Of a DNA stretch of 64,000 nt, positions 18,232 through 27,266 are shown piece by piece. Numbering within the stretch: position 1 is the first letter of the stretch; every line of letters starts with the position of its first letter. The notes under the pieces are model-generated. The model was not told the origin of the DNA. It worked only from the letters and a program-made list of their open reading frames with translations, and ran no database searches. The stretch spans positions 28,807 to 92,806 of the forward strand of contig CAIKCI010000011.1 in NCBI GenBank assembly GCA_903825895.1, in the 5' to 3' direction. The translations under genes were made by a program, and so were the position numbers. The stretch comes from an uncultured Actinomycetes bacterium (GTDB lineage Bacteria > Actinomycetota > Acidimicrobiia > Acidimicrobiales > RAAP-2).

Positions 18232-19145
18232 AGTATCGAGGGAGACCCCGCACGACATCCATCGGCGACGTGACCTTGCAGGGATTGGTGATGACGGCCT
18301 CGGGCACCGCAGGCCATAGCGATGAGTTGGGTGCCTACGGGTCACTCGAGCAACTCGGGGCAGTTGTCGTGAAGTCGTTGAGCCCCGAGCCCTGGCCGGG
18401 AAATCCCTCCCCACGACTCAAGACCCTGGATCAGGGCATGCTGAACAGCGTGGGGCTCCAAGGTCCCGGGATCGGTGCGTGGATCGAAAACGATCTCCAG
18501 AGGCTCAAAGCCACCGGTGCGGTGGTTGTCGTGAGCATTTGGGGCCGAACGGTCGAAGAGTACGCCACCGCGGGAGCACTCCTGGCCTCAGCACCGGTCG
18601 ATGCCATTGAAGTCAATGTGAGCTGTCCTAATCTCGAGGATCGCTCAACGATGTTCGCGCACTCACCGGACGCAACGCATCAAGCGGTGTCCGCAGTGGG
18701 AAGCGCACATCCACGATGGGTGAAACTTTCGCCGAACACTTCACTACTCTCAGAGGTGGCACAGAGTGCTGTCAATGCGGGCGCTGACGCGTTGACCCTA
18801 ACGAACACTGTGCTGGGGATGTCGATTGATATCGAACAGCGGCGCCTTTCACTTGGAGGCGGGGGTGGGGGATTGTCGGGTCCCGCCATTCACCCTGTGG
18901 CCGTGCGCGCCGTCTACGAATGTCGCAAGGCTCTCCCTGCGACGCCAATTATTGGCGTCGGCGGGGTCATGAGCGGAAAAGATGGCATTGAGTTTCTCCT
19001 CGCAGGTGCGTCGGCCGTGCAGGTCGGTACGGCGGCATTGGCTGACCCTCGCGCTCCGTGGCGGATTCAAGACGAGATGAATCGATGGCTCGACGATCAT
19101 GGTGTCGCTGACGTGAGCGAAATTATCGGTGCTGCTCATGAGTAG
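18228..19145 (+). CDS. pyrD: Dihydroorotate dehydrogenase, class 1-like
   Basis: FMN enzyme that oxidises dihydroorotate to orotate. About 305 residues from the GTG at 18228, which overlaps the carB stop. Readable signatures are [15 protein letters not shown] N-terminal loop ([16 protein letters not shown]), the substrate motif [12 protein letters not shown], and the FMN phosphate region [29 protein letters not shown]. The short length, lack of an N-terminal membrane helix and NVSCPN motif point to the soluble class 1 group. Class 1B enzymes need PyrK, but no pyrK lies in the operon, so the electron acceptor is unclear. Confidence 0.9.
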   Translation: MKYRGRPRTTSIGDVTLQGLVMTASGTAGHSDELGAYGSLEQLGAVVVKSLSPEPWPGNPSPRLKTLDQGMLNSVGLQGPGIGAWIENDLQRLKATGAVVVVSIWGRTVEEYATAGALLASAPVDAIEVNVSCPNLEDRSTMFAHSPDATHQAVSAVGSAHPRWVKLSPNTSLLSEVAQSAVNAGADALTLTNTVLGMSIDIEQRRLSLGGGGGGLSGPAIHPVAVRAVYECRKALPATPIIGVGGVMSGKDGIEFLLAGASAVQVGTAALADPRAPWRIQDEMNRWLDDHGVADVSEIIGAAHE

Positions 19146-19992
19146 CCAAGCCTTCGGCGAGCGACTTCGTCAAACGGTGGCGTCGACGTCCCCGCTGTGC
19201 GTCGGACTGGACCCTTCACCAGCACTGCTTTCCCAGTGGGGTCTCGAGGATACGCCTGGTGCTATCGCACGCATGGGAGCAATACTGCTCGATGCCCTTG
19301 ATGGTGTGGTGGGGGTACTCAAGCCCCAGGTCGCATTTTTCGAACGTCATGGATCAACGGGCATTGCCGTCCTTGAAGAATTCATCGGAAATGCCCGATC
19401 GAGGGGGTTTTTGGTCATTGCAGACGCCAAGCGCGGCGACATCGACAGCACCATGGCAGCATACGGCGATGCGTGGCTGCGGCCTGAGAGCCCTCTTTGC
19501 GCTGATGCGTTGACCGTGACGGCCTATTTAGGTTTTGGAGCGATGGAGCAGGTTGTCGCTCAAGCATTAGAGAACGAGAAAGGCCTTTTTCTCGTGGTGG
19601 CGAGTTCTAATCCCGAAGGGAGAACTCTTCAACAGGCAACGACTGACACCGGGGAATCTCTTGAAGCGATGTTGTTACGTGACCTTGCAAAACGGAATGC
19701 TCGAGAGCGACAAGAACGTGGAATCGCAGTGGGATCGCTCGGCGCGGTTGTCGGAGCAACGCGTTCTGTGAAAGAACTCGCCCTCACGACACTTCAAGGA
19801 CCGTATTTGGTCCCTGGTGTCGGCGCACAAGGTGCGACCCCGAGTGATGTTGGGAAACTTTTCCAGGGTTGTTACCCCGGGAGTGTCGTCGTGAATGCCT
19901 CTCGGTCAATTCTGGCCGCCGGTCCAAAAGGCAGTGCACTGCGCAAGGCTGCCGGGGAACTTGGCGACGAACTCCGCAGCGCTTTGGGCTGA
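19138..19992 (+). CDS. pyrF: Orotidine 5'-phosphate decarboxylase, type 2
   Basis: Decarboxylates OMP to UMP, the last step of the pathway. About 284 residues, the longer type 2 subfamily common in actinobacteria and myxobacteria. The catalytic D-x-K-x-x-D is in VIADAKRGDIDS; LCVGLDPSP at the N-terminus and LVPGVGAQG near the C-terminus bind the phosphate. ATG 19138 overlaps the pyrD stop by 8 bp; GTG 19129 in the same frame is an alternative start. It closes the pyrimidine genes, and mihF follows after 47 bp. Confidence 0.95.
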   Translation: MSSQAFGERLRQTVASTSPLCVGLDPSPALLSQWGLEDTPGAIARMGAILLDALDGVVGVLKPQVAFFERHGSTGIAVLEEFIGNARSRGFLVIADAKRGDIDSTMAAYGDAWLRPESPLCADALTVTAYLGFGAMEQVVAQALENEKGLFLVVASSNPEGRTLQQATTDTGESLEAMLLRDLAKRNARERQERGIAVGSLGAVVGATRSVKELALTTLQGPYLVPGVGAQGATPSDVGKLFQGCYPGSVVVNASRSILAAGPKGSALRKAAGELGDELRSALG

Positions 19993-20039
19993 AAATCGCA
20001 GAAAAGACGAGAGCGCCGCTCGCTGATAGGGTCACCTTC

Positions 20040-20357
20040 ATGCCGACGCCTCCAGTGCTGACTCCACAAGAGCGTGCTGCCGCTTTAGAGAAAGCAGCGC
20101 GGATCCGTAAGGAACGAGCAGAGATAAAACGACAGTTAAAGACGGGTGAGCTTTCCCTCCACGGAACCTTCGCCTTGGCGCAAGATAACGAAGCCGTGTC
20201 AAAAATGCGTGTCCTCACGCTTCTTGAATCACTCCCTGCATTGGGGAAGGTGAAAGCGCGACGACTCCTCGATCAAATCGGTATCTCTGAGTCACGACGG
20301 ATACAAGGTCTTGGCGCCAAGCAACGGGCGGAACTGCTGCGTGTCACTGCCCGCTAA
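20040..20357 (+). CDS. mihF: Actinobacterial integration host factor, mIHF
   Basis: 105-residue basic nucleoid protein specific to actinobacteria. It is unrelated to the HU/IHF fold and binds DNA through a helix-two-turn-helix domain. The family core is clear: LTPQERAAALEKAARIRKERAEIKRQLK, a long N-terminal helix, and ALGKVKARRLLDQIGISESRRIQGLGAKQRAEL, which forms the H2TH DNA-binding part. The ATG at 20040 fits the family start; the open frame extends back to 19869 inside pyrF without similarity. It overlaps gmk by 17 bp, and mihF-gmk-rpoZ is a strongly conserved actinobacterial order. Confidence 0.94.
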   Translation: MPTPPVLTPQERAAALEKAARIRKERAEIKRQLKTGELSLHGTFALAQDNEAVSKMRVLTLLESLPALGKVKARRLLDQIGISESRRIQGLGAKQRAELLRVTAR

Positions 20358-20898
20358 CGCCCGAATTCTTGTCCTCATCGGCCCGGGCGGCACAGGTAAA
20401 GGCACGGTGGCGCTGGCCGTTATCGAGCGAGTCCCTCGGCTCTGGCTTTCTCGGAGCTGGACGACTCGCCCTCAGCGCCCCCACGAGGACCCTGAGGCCT
20501 ATGTCTTTGTGAGCGATGAGCAGTTTATGGCCCATGTAGCGGAGGACGGCTTTCTCGAATGGGCTGAGTTTTTGGGTCATCGCTACGGCACGCCGGTGCC
20601 TGAACTTCCTGAGGGAAACGACGTCCTCTTGGAGATTGAGATCGAAGGAGCGCTTCAGGTTCTTGAGCGCATCCCCGAGGCAACCGTGATTCTGCTGGTT
20701 CCACCCTCTGAAGAGGTGCAGATTGAGCGGCTTCGTGGCCGAGGCGACCCTGAAGAAAAGGTCCAGGATCGGGTAGTAAAAGGCAGAGAAGAACTCCTAC
20801 GGGGCCGGAAAATCGCTACCTATGAGGTCATCAACGATGACCTTGAAGAAGCAGTGGCCGAAGTAGCCGGTATAGTGGAGTCCTTGCGGCTCGCCTAG
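20341..20898 (+). CDS. gmk: Guanylate kinase
   Basis: Phosphorylates GMP to GDP with ATP. 185 residues from GTG 20341. The P-loop reads IGPGGTGKGT (usual form SGPSGVGKGT), followed by the GMP-binding region SRSWTTRPQRPHEDPEAYVFVS and the LLEIEIEGALQVLE strand (canonical D replaced by E in the EIEIEGA motif). The lid-region RLRGRGDPEEKVQDR is present. Start choice is supported by the P-loop lying about 15 residues in, as in the family; it lies within the 3' end of mihF, giving translational coupling. Confidence 0.94.
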   Translation: MSLPANARILVLIGPGGTGKGTVALAVIERVPRLWLSRSWTTRPQRPHEDPEAYVFVSDEQFMAHVAEDGFLEWAEFLGHRYGTPVPELPEGNDVLLEIEIEGALQVLERIPEATVILLVPPSEEVQIERLRGRGDPEEKVQDRVVKGREELLRGRKIATYEVINDDLEEAVAEVAGIVESLRLA

Positions 20899-20941
20899 AG
20901 AGGCAGCCGTGCCGTGAATCTCCGATGGAAGGCAACCCCCA

Positions 20942-21550
20942 ATGGTAAATAAGCGCATGACGTTGATGGATCCCCCGATTGAAGAACTCTTTGACAAAGT
21001 CGACTCCAAGTTCACGCTCGTGACCCTCGGGGCAAAGCGAGCCCGTGAGATCAACGCCTACTACCAAGGTCTCGGCGAGATGCTTGGACGCGTCGTACCT
21101 CCCCAAGTGACCTCGGTATCGGGCAAGCCGCTTTCAATCTCCTTTGAAGAAATTGCCCAGTCCAAGGTCGGGTACCACCGCCCAACAGAAGAAGAACTTG
21201 AAGCCGAAGCAGCTGCGCTCGCTGATGCGCAGGCCGGCGGTTTTCTTGGGGATCCGTTTGGTTCAGCGGAAGAAAGCATCACCGCTGAGATTCGTGAGTT
21301 TATGGCCCCATCGGGCGAGACGGTGGACGTCATTGACGTTGTTGAGGTCATCGAAGAAGATGGCGTGATTGAAGTGATTGAGGTTATCGATACCCTGGTT
21401 GACGGCGAACTCGTCGCCGAAGAGGTCATTGTCGAGACCATCGAGGAAGACGGAACGATCACCATCACCGACACCGTCGATGTGGTTGTGGGCGACGTTG
21501 TCCTTGAAGAGACCATCGTCGAAGTCATCGACGCCGCCGAAGAAAACTAA
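20942..21550 (+). CDS. rpoZ: RNA polymerase omega subunit with a long acidic repetitive tail
   Basis: Residues ~8-85 match omega, the small RNA polymerase assembly subunit (PPIEELFDKVDSKFTLVTLGAKRAREINAYY, then KPLSISFEEIAQSKV). Actinobacterial omegas are about 90-110 residues, but this protein has 202. From residue 119 to the end there is no Lys, Arg or His. This 84-residue tail is made mostly of Val, Ile, Glu, Asp and Thr, with two tandem ~30-residue repeats (about 135-164 and 165-194) sharing IEEDG and a later EE-x-I-V. The tail would be strongly negative and beta-prone. Gene order gmk-rpoZ-coaBC is normal. The tail's function is unknown; a DNA-mimic or partner-docking role is only a guess. 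Confidence 0.9.
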   Translation: MVNKRMTLMDPPIEELFDKVDSKFTLVTLGAKRAREINAYYQGLGEMLGRVVPPQVTSVSGKPLSISFEEIAQSKVGYHRPTEEELEAEAAALADAQAGGFLGDPFGSAEESITAEIREFMAPSGETVDVIDVVEVIEEDGVIEVIEVIDTLVDGELVAEEVIVETIEEDGTITITDTVDVVVGDVVLEETIVEVIDAAEEN

Positions 21551-21584
21551 GAATCCTTCGCATCCCAAGCCAGATGAGGCGACC

Positions 21585-22823
21585 ATGAGTGAATCCCGTC
21601 GCCCGCCGTTTGTCGTCCTTGGAGTGACTGGTGGGATTGCTGCCTATAAAGCGGTGGAGATTTGTCGTCTCTTAGTTGACGCGGGCGTCCACGTTGCTCC
21701 CGTTCTGACCAAAGACGCCGCGCAATTCATCACGCCATTAACTTTTTCTGCCCTCGCCTCGGAGCCAGCGCAAACCGAACTCTATAACGGAGTGTCACCG
21801 ATTCCCCATACTCGCTTAGGCCAAGCCGCTGACCTTATTTTGGTGGCCCCGGCCACGGCCAACCTGCTGGGTCGTCTCGCCCTTGGCTTGGCTGATGATC
21901 TGTTAACGAACACGCTGTTGGCATCACGAGCGCAAGTCGTGGTTGCTCCAGCAATGCACACCGAGATGTGGGAACAACAAAGTGTTCAAGAAAATATTGA
22001 AACCTTGAGAGCGCGTGGCGTTCGCATTGTGGGGCCAGCCATAGGTCGCCTTGCTGGTGGCGATGAAGGGGCAGGTCGCATGGAAGACCCCTCAGTGATT
22101 GTGGAGGCCGTGCTCACCATGCTCCATGGAGCGGACAACTCGACACTGACTGGTCGCCGCATCGTCATTAGTGCGGGAGGTACTCGTGAAGCGATTGACC
22201 CTGTGCGCGTGATCACGAATCGATCCTCAGGCAAACAAGGACACGCGTTAGCCGAGGTCGCCATGGAACGAGGTGCCGAGGTCACCCTCGTGACGAGCTC
22301 ATCTCTTGGCATCCAAGGCAAGGGGAGTGGCTCGTTGTCCGTGGTGAAGGTGGAGTCCGCCGCGCAAATGCATGACGCCATGCTTCAAGAGTCCAAGGAT
22401 GCCGACATTGTCATCATGGCTGCAGCGGTTGCTGACTTCCGACCGGTCCTGACCCACGGCACGAAGGTCAAGAAAGATAGTGGTCATCTAGAAGTGACCT
22501 TCGAGCCGACAGAAGATATTCTGGCGGCCTTAGTTAATCAACGAGGATCAGAGCAAGTCATTGTGGGCTTTGCTGCGGAAACCGACAATGTTCTTGAGAA
22601 TGCTCGCAAGAAGTTGGCGAAGAAGGGCTGTGACCTTCTGGTGGTGAACGATGTCAGTGCTGAGGCAACTGGTTTTGAGCACGATACGAATGAAGTAGTG
22701 ATTATTGAGTCCAATGGAAATGAAATGAGCATCCCGATGAGCTCTAAACGCACCATCGCGGGAGCAATTTTGGATAGTGTGGTGCGTTCGATGAAACCTT
22801 CGAGTGGAGAGTCAAAAACATGA
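21585..22823 (+). CDS. coaBC: Bifunctional phosphopantothenoylcysteine decarboxylase / phosphopantothenate-cysteine ligase
   Basis: Two steps of coenzyme A synthesis. The N-terminal flavodoxin-like CoaC domain (about 1-185) has [17 protein letters not shown], the FMN-site run [26 protein letters not shown] and the PAMHTEMW loop. The C-terminal CoaB domain starts near [18 protein letters not shown] and includes [12 protein letters not shown]. In CoaC the substrate-flap Cys (A-C-G-D in E. coli, Cys158) is Gly158 here ([12 protein letters not shown]). ATG 21585 gives 412 residues; the upstream open frame overlaps rpoZ in another frame and is not family sequence. It overlaps metK by 4 bp. Confidence 0.95.
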   Translation: MSESRRPPFVVLGVTGGIAAYKAVEICRLLVDAGVHVAPVLTKDAAQFITPLTFSALASEPAQTELYNGVSPIPHTRLGQAADLILVAPATANLLGRLALGLADDLLTNTLLASRAQVVVAPAMHTEMWEQQSVQENIETLRARGVRIVGPAIGRLAGGDEGAGRMEDPSVIVEAVLTMLHGADNSTLTGRRIVISAGGTREAIDPVRVITNRSSGKQGHALAEVAMERGAEVTLVTSSSLGIQGKGSGSLSVVKVESAAQMHDAMLQESKDADIVIMAAAVADFRPVLTHGTKVKKDSGHLEVTFEPTEDILAALVNQRGSEQVIVGFAAETDNVLENARKKLAKKGCDLLVVNDVSAEATGFEHDTNEVVIIESNGNEMSIPMSSKRTIAGAILDSVVRSMKPSSGESKT

Positions 22824-24016
22824 GTAACCGTTACACGTTTACCTCGGAATCGGTCACCGAAGGGCACCCTGACAAGATGGCCGATCAAGTCTCTGACTCA
22901 GTCCTGGACGCCATTTTGGAACAAGATCCCTCGAGCCGTGTTGCCTGTGAAACGCTTCTGACGACTGGGATGGTGTTGGTTGCTGGAGAGATCACGACCA
23001 AGGCTGTCGTTGACGTGCAGACCTTGGTGAGAGATGCCGTGAACGGTATTGGCTATGACGATGACGCCAAGGGTTTTAATGGCTCAACCTGCGCTGTTCT
23101 GGTGACCCTTGATCGCCAGTCCCCAGATATTGCCCAAGGCGTCGATGCCGCACTTGAGCTCCGTACTGGCAAAGGCGGCGAAGACGTCCTGAACGGCCAA
23201 GGTGCGGGAGACCAAGGAATGATGTTTGGTTACGCTTGTGATGAGACCCCTGACCTGATGCCGTTGCCGATTTGGCTTTCTCACCGCTTGGCAGAGCGCT
23301 TGGCGCAGGTAAGGCGCACCGAGCAGTTGGCCTATCTTCGACCAGACGGTAAGACGCAAGTATCGGTGATCTACGAAGATGGGACACCGAAAGCGATTTC
23401 AACGGTGCTGATTTCAACGCAGCACGCCCCAGGGGTAGACCTTGCGGGAACATTGGCACCCGATCTGCGCGAGAACGTGGTGCTTCCTCTTCTCCCTGAC
23501 AATCTCGACACCGAAGGTTTTGAGTTTCTTTGTAACCCCACGGGTATTTTCGAACTCGGTGGCCCCCACGCGGATACTGGATTAACGGGCCGAAAGATTA
23601 TCGTCGACACTTACGGTGGGATGGCTCGCCACGGTGGGGGTGCATTCTCGGGCAAAGACCCGTCAAAGGTTGACCGGTCCGCTGCCTATGCGGCACGCTG
23701 GGTGGCTAAGCATGTCGTCGCGGCTGGCGCTGCGAGGCGTTGTGAAGTTCAGGTTGCCTACGCCATTGGTGTTGCCCAACCCGTCTCACTGATGGTGGAG
23801 ACCTTCGGAAGCGAAACGGTCGACCCGAGCAAAATTGAAGCGTCGGTGCGGGAACTCTTTGACCTGCGTCCTGCGGCGATTGAGCGTGAGTTAGATCTTC
23901 GACGCCCGATCTACAAAAAAACGGCCGCTTACGGACACTTTGGACGCAGCGAGCCTGAGTTCACCTGGGAGCAGACGCCGAAAGTGGATGACCTGCGCCG
24001 ATCCCTTGGGCTCTAA
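22820..24016 (+). CDS. metK: S-adenosylmethionine synthetase
   Basis: Makes S-adenosylmethionine from methionine and ATP. 398 residues with the three-fold repeat fold. Signatures: [24 protein letters not shown] (ATP-site His and metal Asp), [17 protein letters not shown], and the P-loop-like [22 protein letters not shown]. The ATG overlaps the coaBC stop. It completes the rpoZ-coaBC-metK-priA arrangement conserved in actinobacteria, and priA follows after only 5 bp. Confidence 0.97.
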   Translation: MSNRYTFTSESVTEGHPDKMADQVSDSVLDAILEQDPSSRVACETLLTTGMVLVAGEITTKAVVDVQTLVRDAVNGIGYDDDAKGFNGSTCAVLVTLDRQSPDIAQGVDAALELRTGKGGEDVLNGQGAGDQGMMFGYACDETPDLMPLPIWLSHRLAERLAQVRRTEQLAYLRPDGKTQVSVIYEDGTPKAISTVLISTQHAPGVDLAGTLAPDLRENVVLPLLPDNLDTEGFEFLCNPTGIFELGGPHADTGLTGRKIIVDTYGGMARHGGGAFSGKDPSKVDRSAAYAARWVAKHVVAAGAARRCEVQVAYAIGVAQPVSLMVETFGSETVDPSKIEASVRELFDLRPAAIERELDLRRPIYKKTAAYGHFGRSEPEFTWEQTPKVDDLRRSLGL

Positions 24017-24021
24017 GGCTC

Positions 24022-25803
24022 TTGACCGATCGTGTGGACGCTGCGGAGACGGTAGCAGTCTTCACTGACGTCCCCGCGGTAGCGAAGGCGTTTGACTACT
24101 CACTCCCCGAACGTTTCACAGGGCCCACCTCGCCGGGAAGCCGTGTGCGAGTTCCCTTCCATGGGCGTTCAGTCACGGGGTGGATTCTTGGTCCAGGGCA
24201 AGAAGCCAACCGGGCAGTGAAGGAAGTCAAGAGTTCTCTTGGCGTCGGCCCGTCAACTCCTGTCCTTGCCACCTGTGCCTGGGCCAGTCGTCGATGGGCA
24301 GGCCCGCAAGCTCGTTTCTTGAAGAGTGCATCACCAGACACCATCGTCAAGGCCCTGCCGCAACCCCCCACGCTCGTTCTGCCACCGGGAGAGAAAACAG
24401 ACCTCGACCAGATAGGCCTCACGGCGGGTCAAACCCCTGGTCCAACTCTCGTGCGCCTGGGCCCGGCGACGGATCCGTTTGCCTTAGTGATGGGGTTCCT
24501 TCACGGAGCGACGGACAACGCCGCCCATGCTTCGGTCATTGTGCTGGTTCCTGGCAAGGGCTACGCCAAGCGATTGGTCGCGCGATTTGCCAAGCGCGGC
24601 GTTGCTGCGATTGATGCGAACAACGATTGGGCTGCCGCACGTGCGGGATGGCCCGTGATCGTCGGTACCCGGCTTGGCGTCTTGGGCGGTGGGGATGATC
24701 TCGCGGGCATTGTCGTACTTGATGCTGAAGACGATCGTTACTACTCGGAAGCGACGCCGACCTGGAACGCTATCGATATTGCTCGCCACCGCTGTGGCGA
24801 CCGGATCCCATTGTTCATGACGTCGGCAACACCTGATGCCCGACTGAGTTTTGATGCAACATTGTTGCCTCTTGAACAACAGCGAGCAACAGATGGTTGG
24901 CCAACCGTTCATTTAATTGATCAAAAGATCGAGGATCCACAGAAGGGCCTGATGACCCCTTCGTTGGTTGAGGCCACTCGCGCAGCACTCGATGAGCAGC
25001 CTGATGGTTTGGCAGTGGCTTTCCTCTTAAATCGAAAGGGACGCGCGCGACTGGTGGTCTGTGCGCGCTGTGATGACGTCGCTCGGTGCCAAAGGTGTGA
25101 CGCAGCATGTGCGCTCAATGACACCTTGGACTGCCCCCGCTGCGGTGCGAGTCGACCGGTCATTTGTACTGGTTGTGGAGCGACAGCAATGAAGCTTCTT
25201 CGATTAGGTACGTCGCAACTCACTGTCGAGTGCGGGGCACTGTTTCGAGAGCCAACGGTGGAACTAACGGCGAAGAGTGATCCCAGCGAGTTGCGTGGGG
25301 CGCGGATCGTGGTGGGCACTGAAGCGGTTTTACATCGCATCCGATCGCTCCGACTCATTGCCTTCCTGGATCTCGATCATCACCTCCTGGCTCCCGTCGC
25401 CGGAGCAGAGATTCGCGCACTCTCTTTGATTGGACGCGCCGGTCGGTTAGTGGGTGGTCGTGGCGACCTTGGATCGGGTTCAGTGATTGTCCAAACACGC
25501 CTCGAAGAGCACCCAGTAGTACTCGCTGCGCAATCAGGAGACCCAACGGCGGTGTTGGAAGCCGATGGGGCGATGCGTAAGCTTTTGAACCTTGCTCCAT
25601 TCGGGGCGGTAGCGCGGATAACTGGGGCAGGAGCGAAACCCTACGGCGACGCATTGAAAGCTGCCGGTTTGACGATCTCGATGATGAGTGATGACGAACT
25701 TCTGGCGAATGCCGTTGACGCCGAAAGGCTCTCAGACGCTCTGGCGAGCACCCCACGACCTAAGGAAGGGGTCAAAGTAGCAGTCGATCCGGTGACGATC
25801 TAG
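24022..25803 (+). CDS. priA: PriA-like replication restart protein without helicase motifs
   Basis: 593 residues with the PriA N-terminal DNA-binding domain (VAKAFDYSLPERF, PGSRVRVPFHGRSVTGWI) and the cysteine-rich zinc region (CARCDDVARCQRCDAAC ... CPRCG ... CTGCG). The Walker A site, normally HGVTGSGKT, is degenerate here (HGATDNAAHAS), and the DEAH box is replaced by VLDAEDDRYY. The protein is therefore not expected to hydrolyse ATP. This loss is known in actinobacterial PriA homologues, so it is lineage-typical, not decay. The start is TTG 24022, 5 bp after metK; GTG 24031 is an alternative. Confidence 0.88.
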   Translation: MTDRVDAAETVAVFTDVPAVAKAFDYSLPERFTGPTSPGSRVRVPFHGRSVTGWILGPGQEANRAVKEVKSSLGVGPSTPVLATCAWASRRWAGPQARFLKSASPDTIVKALPQPPTLVLPPGEKTDLDQIGLTAGQTPGPTLVRLGPATDPFALVMGFLHGATDNAAHASVIVLVPGKGYAKRLVARFAKRGVAAIDANNDWAAARAGWPVIVGTRLGVLGGGDDLAGIVVLDAEDDRYYSEATPTWNAIDIARHRCGDRIPLFMTSATPDARLSFDATLLPLEQQRATDGWPTVHLIDQKIEDPQKGLMTPSLVEATRAALDEQPDGLAVAFLLNRKGRARLVVCARCDDVARCQRCDAACALNDTLDCPRCGASRPVICTGCGATAMKLLRLGTSQLTVECGALFREPTVELTAKSDPSELRGARIVVGTEAVLHRIRSLRLIAFLDLDHHLLAPVAGAEIRALSLIGRAGRLVGGRGDLGSGSVIVQTRLEEHPVVLAAQSGDPTAVLEADGAMRKLLNLAPFGAVARITGAGAKPYGDALKAAGLTISMMSDDELLANAVDAERLSDALASTPRPKEGVKVAVDPVTI

Positions 25804-25826
25804 TCGGCGGCCGATAGAATGGGGAC

Positions 25827-26366
25827 ATGAGCATTCAGCCCATTCGCGTTTACGGCGACCCTCTCTTGAACACCGCAGCGAAGGACGTGACGGAAATCGA
25901 TGGGAAGATTGCGCAACTTTCGGACACCATGATCCAGACAATGTACGCAGCTCCCGGATCTGGTCTGGCGGCCAATCAGATCGGCGTTCAGCGTCGAGTG
26001 TTCGTCTATGACATCGGTGACGGCCCGATCACCATCATCAATCCCACCATCGTGGAATCTGACGGAGAGTGGACCTACGAAGAAGGATGCCTGAGCGTTC
26101 CTGGGCTGTCGTGGGAGATCACCCGTCCAAACCAAATCCACTTGGTGGGCTTCGATTTGGACGGCAATGAGATCTCTATCGAGACTGACGAATTTGAGGG
26201 TCGGGTCTTCCAGCACGAGATGGACCACCTTGACGGAATTTTACTTCTTGAACGCCTCGATGAGGATCAGCGCAAGGACGCGAAGAAACTCCTGCGTGAA
26301 CGGTCTCTTGACCTTGTTCGCAGTGGTGACCCCGACGGTCTCAGTGCGTTGATCAACGAAGACTAA
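25827..26366 (+). CDS. def: Peptide deformylase
   Basis: Removes the formyl group from N-terminal formyl-methionine of new proteins. 179 residues with the three diagnostic motifs: GSGLAANQIG (motif 1), EEGCLSVPG (motif 2, metal Cys) and QHEMDHLDG (motif 3, two metal His and the catalytic Glu). It is directly followed by fmt, the enzyme that adds the formyl group, after 9 bp, a common pairing. Confidence 0.97.
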   Translation: MSIQPIRVYGDPLLNTAAKDVTEIDGKIAQLSDTMIQTMYAAPGSGLAANQIGVQRRVFVYDIGDGPITIINPTIVESDGEWTYEEGCLSVPGLSWEITRPNQIHLVGFDLDGNEISIETDEFEGRVFQHEMDHLDGILLLERLDEDQRKDAKKLLRERSLDLVRSGDPDGLSALINED

Positions 26367-26375
26367 GGACGGTCG

Positions 26376-27257
26376 ATGCCTCGCCTAGCGTTTCTCGGCA
26401 CCCCGGACGTCGCCGCGCAGAGTTTGGGTCTCCTTTTCGAAGCAGGCTTTGAGATTCCCTTGGTCGTGACGCAGCCTGACGCTCGCCGTGGGAGAGGCAA
26501 GGAAACGACGCCAAGTCCGGTGAAGGTAAAAGCCCAAGAACTCGGCATTGGGGTAAGTCATGTTCTCGGAGATTTGGCTGATGTCGACGTCGACGGAGCT
26601 GTGGTGGTTGCCTACGGAGCACTGATTCCTGACAAGATCTTAGGACTGATGCCGATGGTGAACCTCCACTTCTCGCTGTTGCCCCGCTGGCGTGGTGCTG
26701 CTCCTCTTGAGCGAGCAATCTTGGCCGGAGATAAAGAAACCGGCGTGTGTGTCATGGAGGTGGTATCGGAACTCGACGCTGGCGGCGTTTACGCCACCCA
26801 TCGAACAGAGATTGCGAACAAGACACTGGATGTTCTGCGTCGAGAGCTCTGTGACGCTGGGACCCAGATGGTGATTGATCTCTTGGTGGGCGGTGTTGGG
26901 GGACTCCCGCTTCCTCAAGCACAAGTGGGCGAACAGAGTTATGCGAAGAAGCTCACGGTAGAAGATGGCCGCCTGAACTTTGGCCGCACTGTGCGAGAGA
27001 ATCTCGCCGTTGTTCGTCTCGGTGCGGCCTACTGCTTCTCAGGGACAAAGCGCCTCAAGATTCTCGAGGCAACAACCGGCGCTCCAATGAATGGGTCACC
27101 TGGGGAAGTGATTGAGAACAATGTGTGCTGCGCCGACGGGACACTTGCGTTGGTCACCGTTCAACCGGAAGGCGGAAAAGCGATGGATAGCGGAGCGTGG
27201 CTGCGAGGAAGGGGCGATCGAGCCTCGATGCGACTGACGAGCCATCCGGAGTCCTAA
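26376..27257 (+). CDS. fmt: Methionyl-tRNA formyltransferase
   Basis: Formylates initiator Met-tRNA using 10-formyl-THF. 293 residues, slightly shorter than the usual ~310. The formyl-THF site is VNLHFSLLPRWRGAAPLERAILAGDKETGV; the canonical N-x-H-P-S-L-L-P has Phe in place of Pro. The N-terminal Rossmann start (RLAFLGTPDVAAQSL) and the C-terminal tRNA-binding domain are present. The rsmB gene that often follows fmt in actinobacteria is missing; rpe follows directly. Confidence 0.94.
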   Translation: MPRLAFLGTPDVAAQSLGLLFEAGFEIPLVVTQPDARRGRGKETTPSPVKVKAQELGIGVSHVLGDLADVDVDGAVVVAYGALIPDKILGLMPMVNLHFSLLPRWRGAAPLERAILAGDKETGVCVMEVVSELDAGGVYATHRTEIANKTLDVLRRELCDAGTQMVIDLLVGGVGGLPLPQAQVGEQSYAKKLTVEDGRLNFGRTVRENLAVVRLGAAYCFSGTKRLKILEATTGAPMNGSPGEVIENNVCCADGTLALVTVQPEGGKAMDSGAWLRGRGDRASMRLTSHPES

Positions 27258-27266
27258 ACTCTCCTT

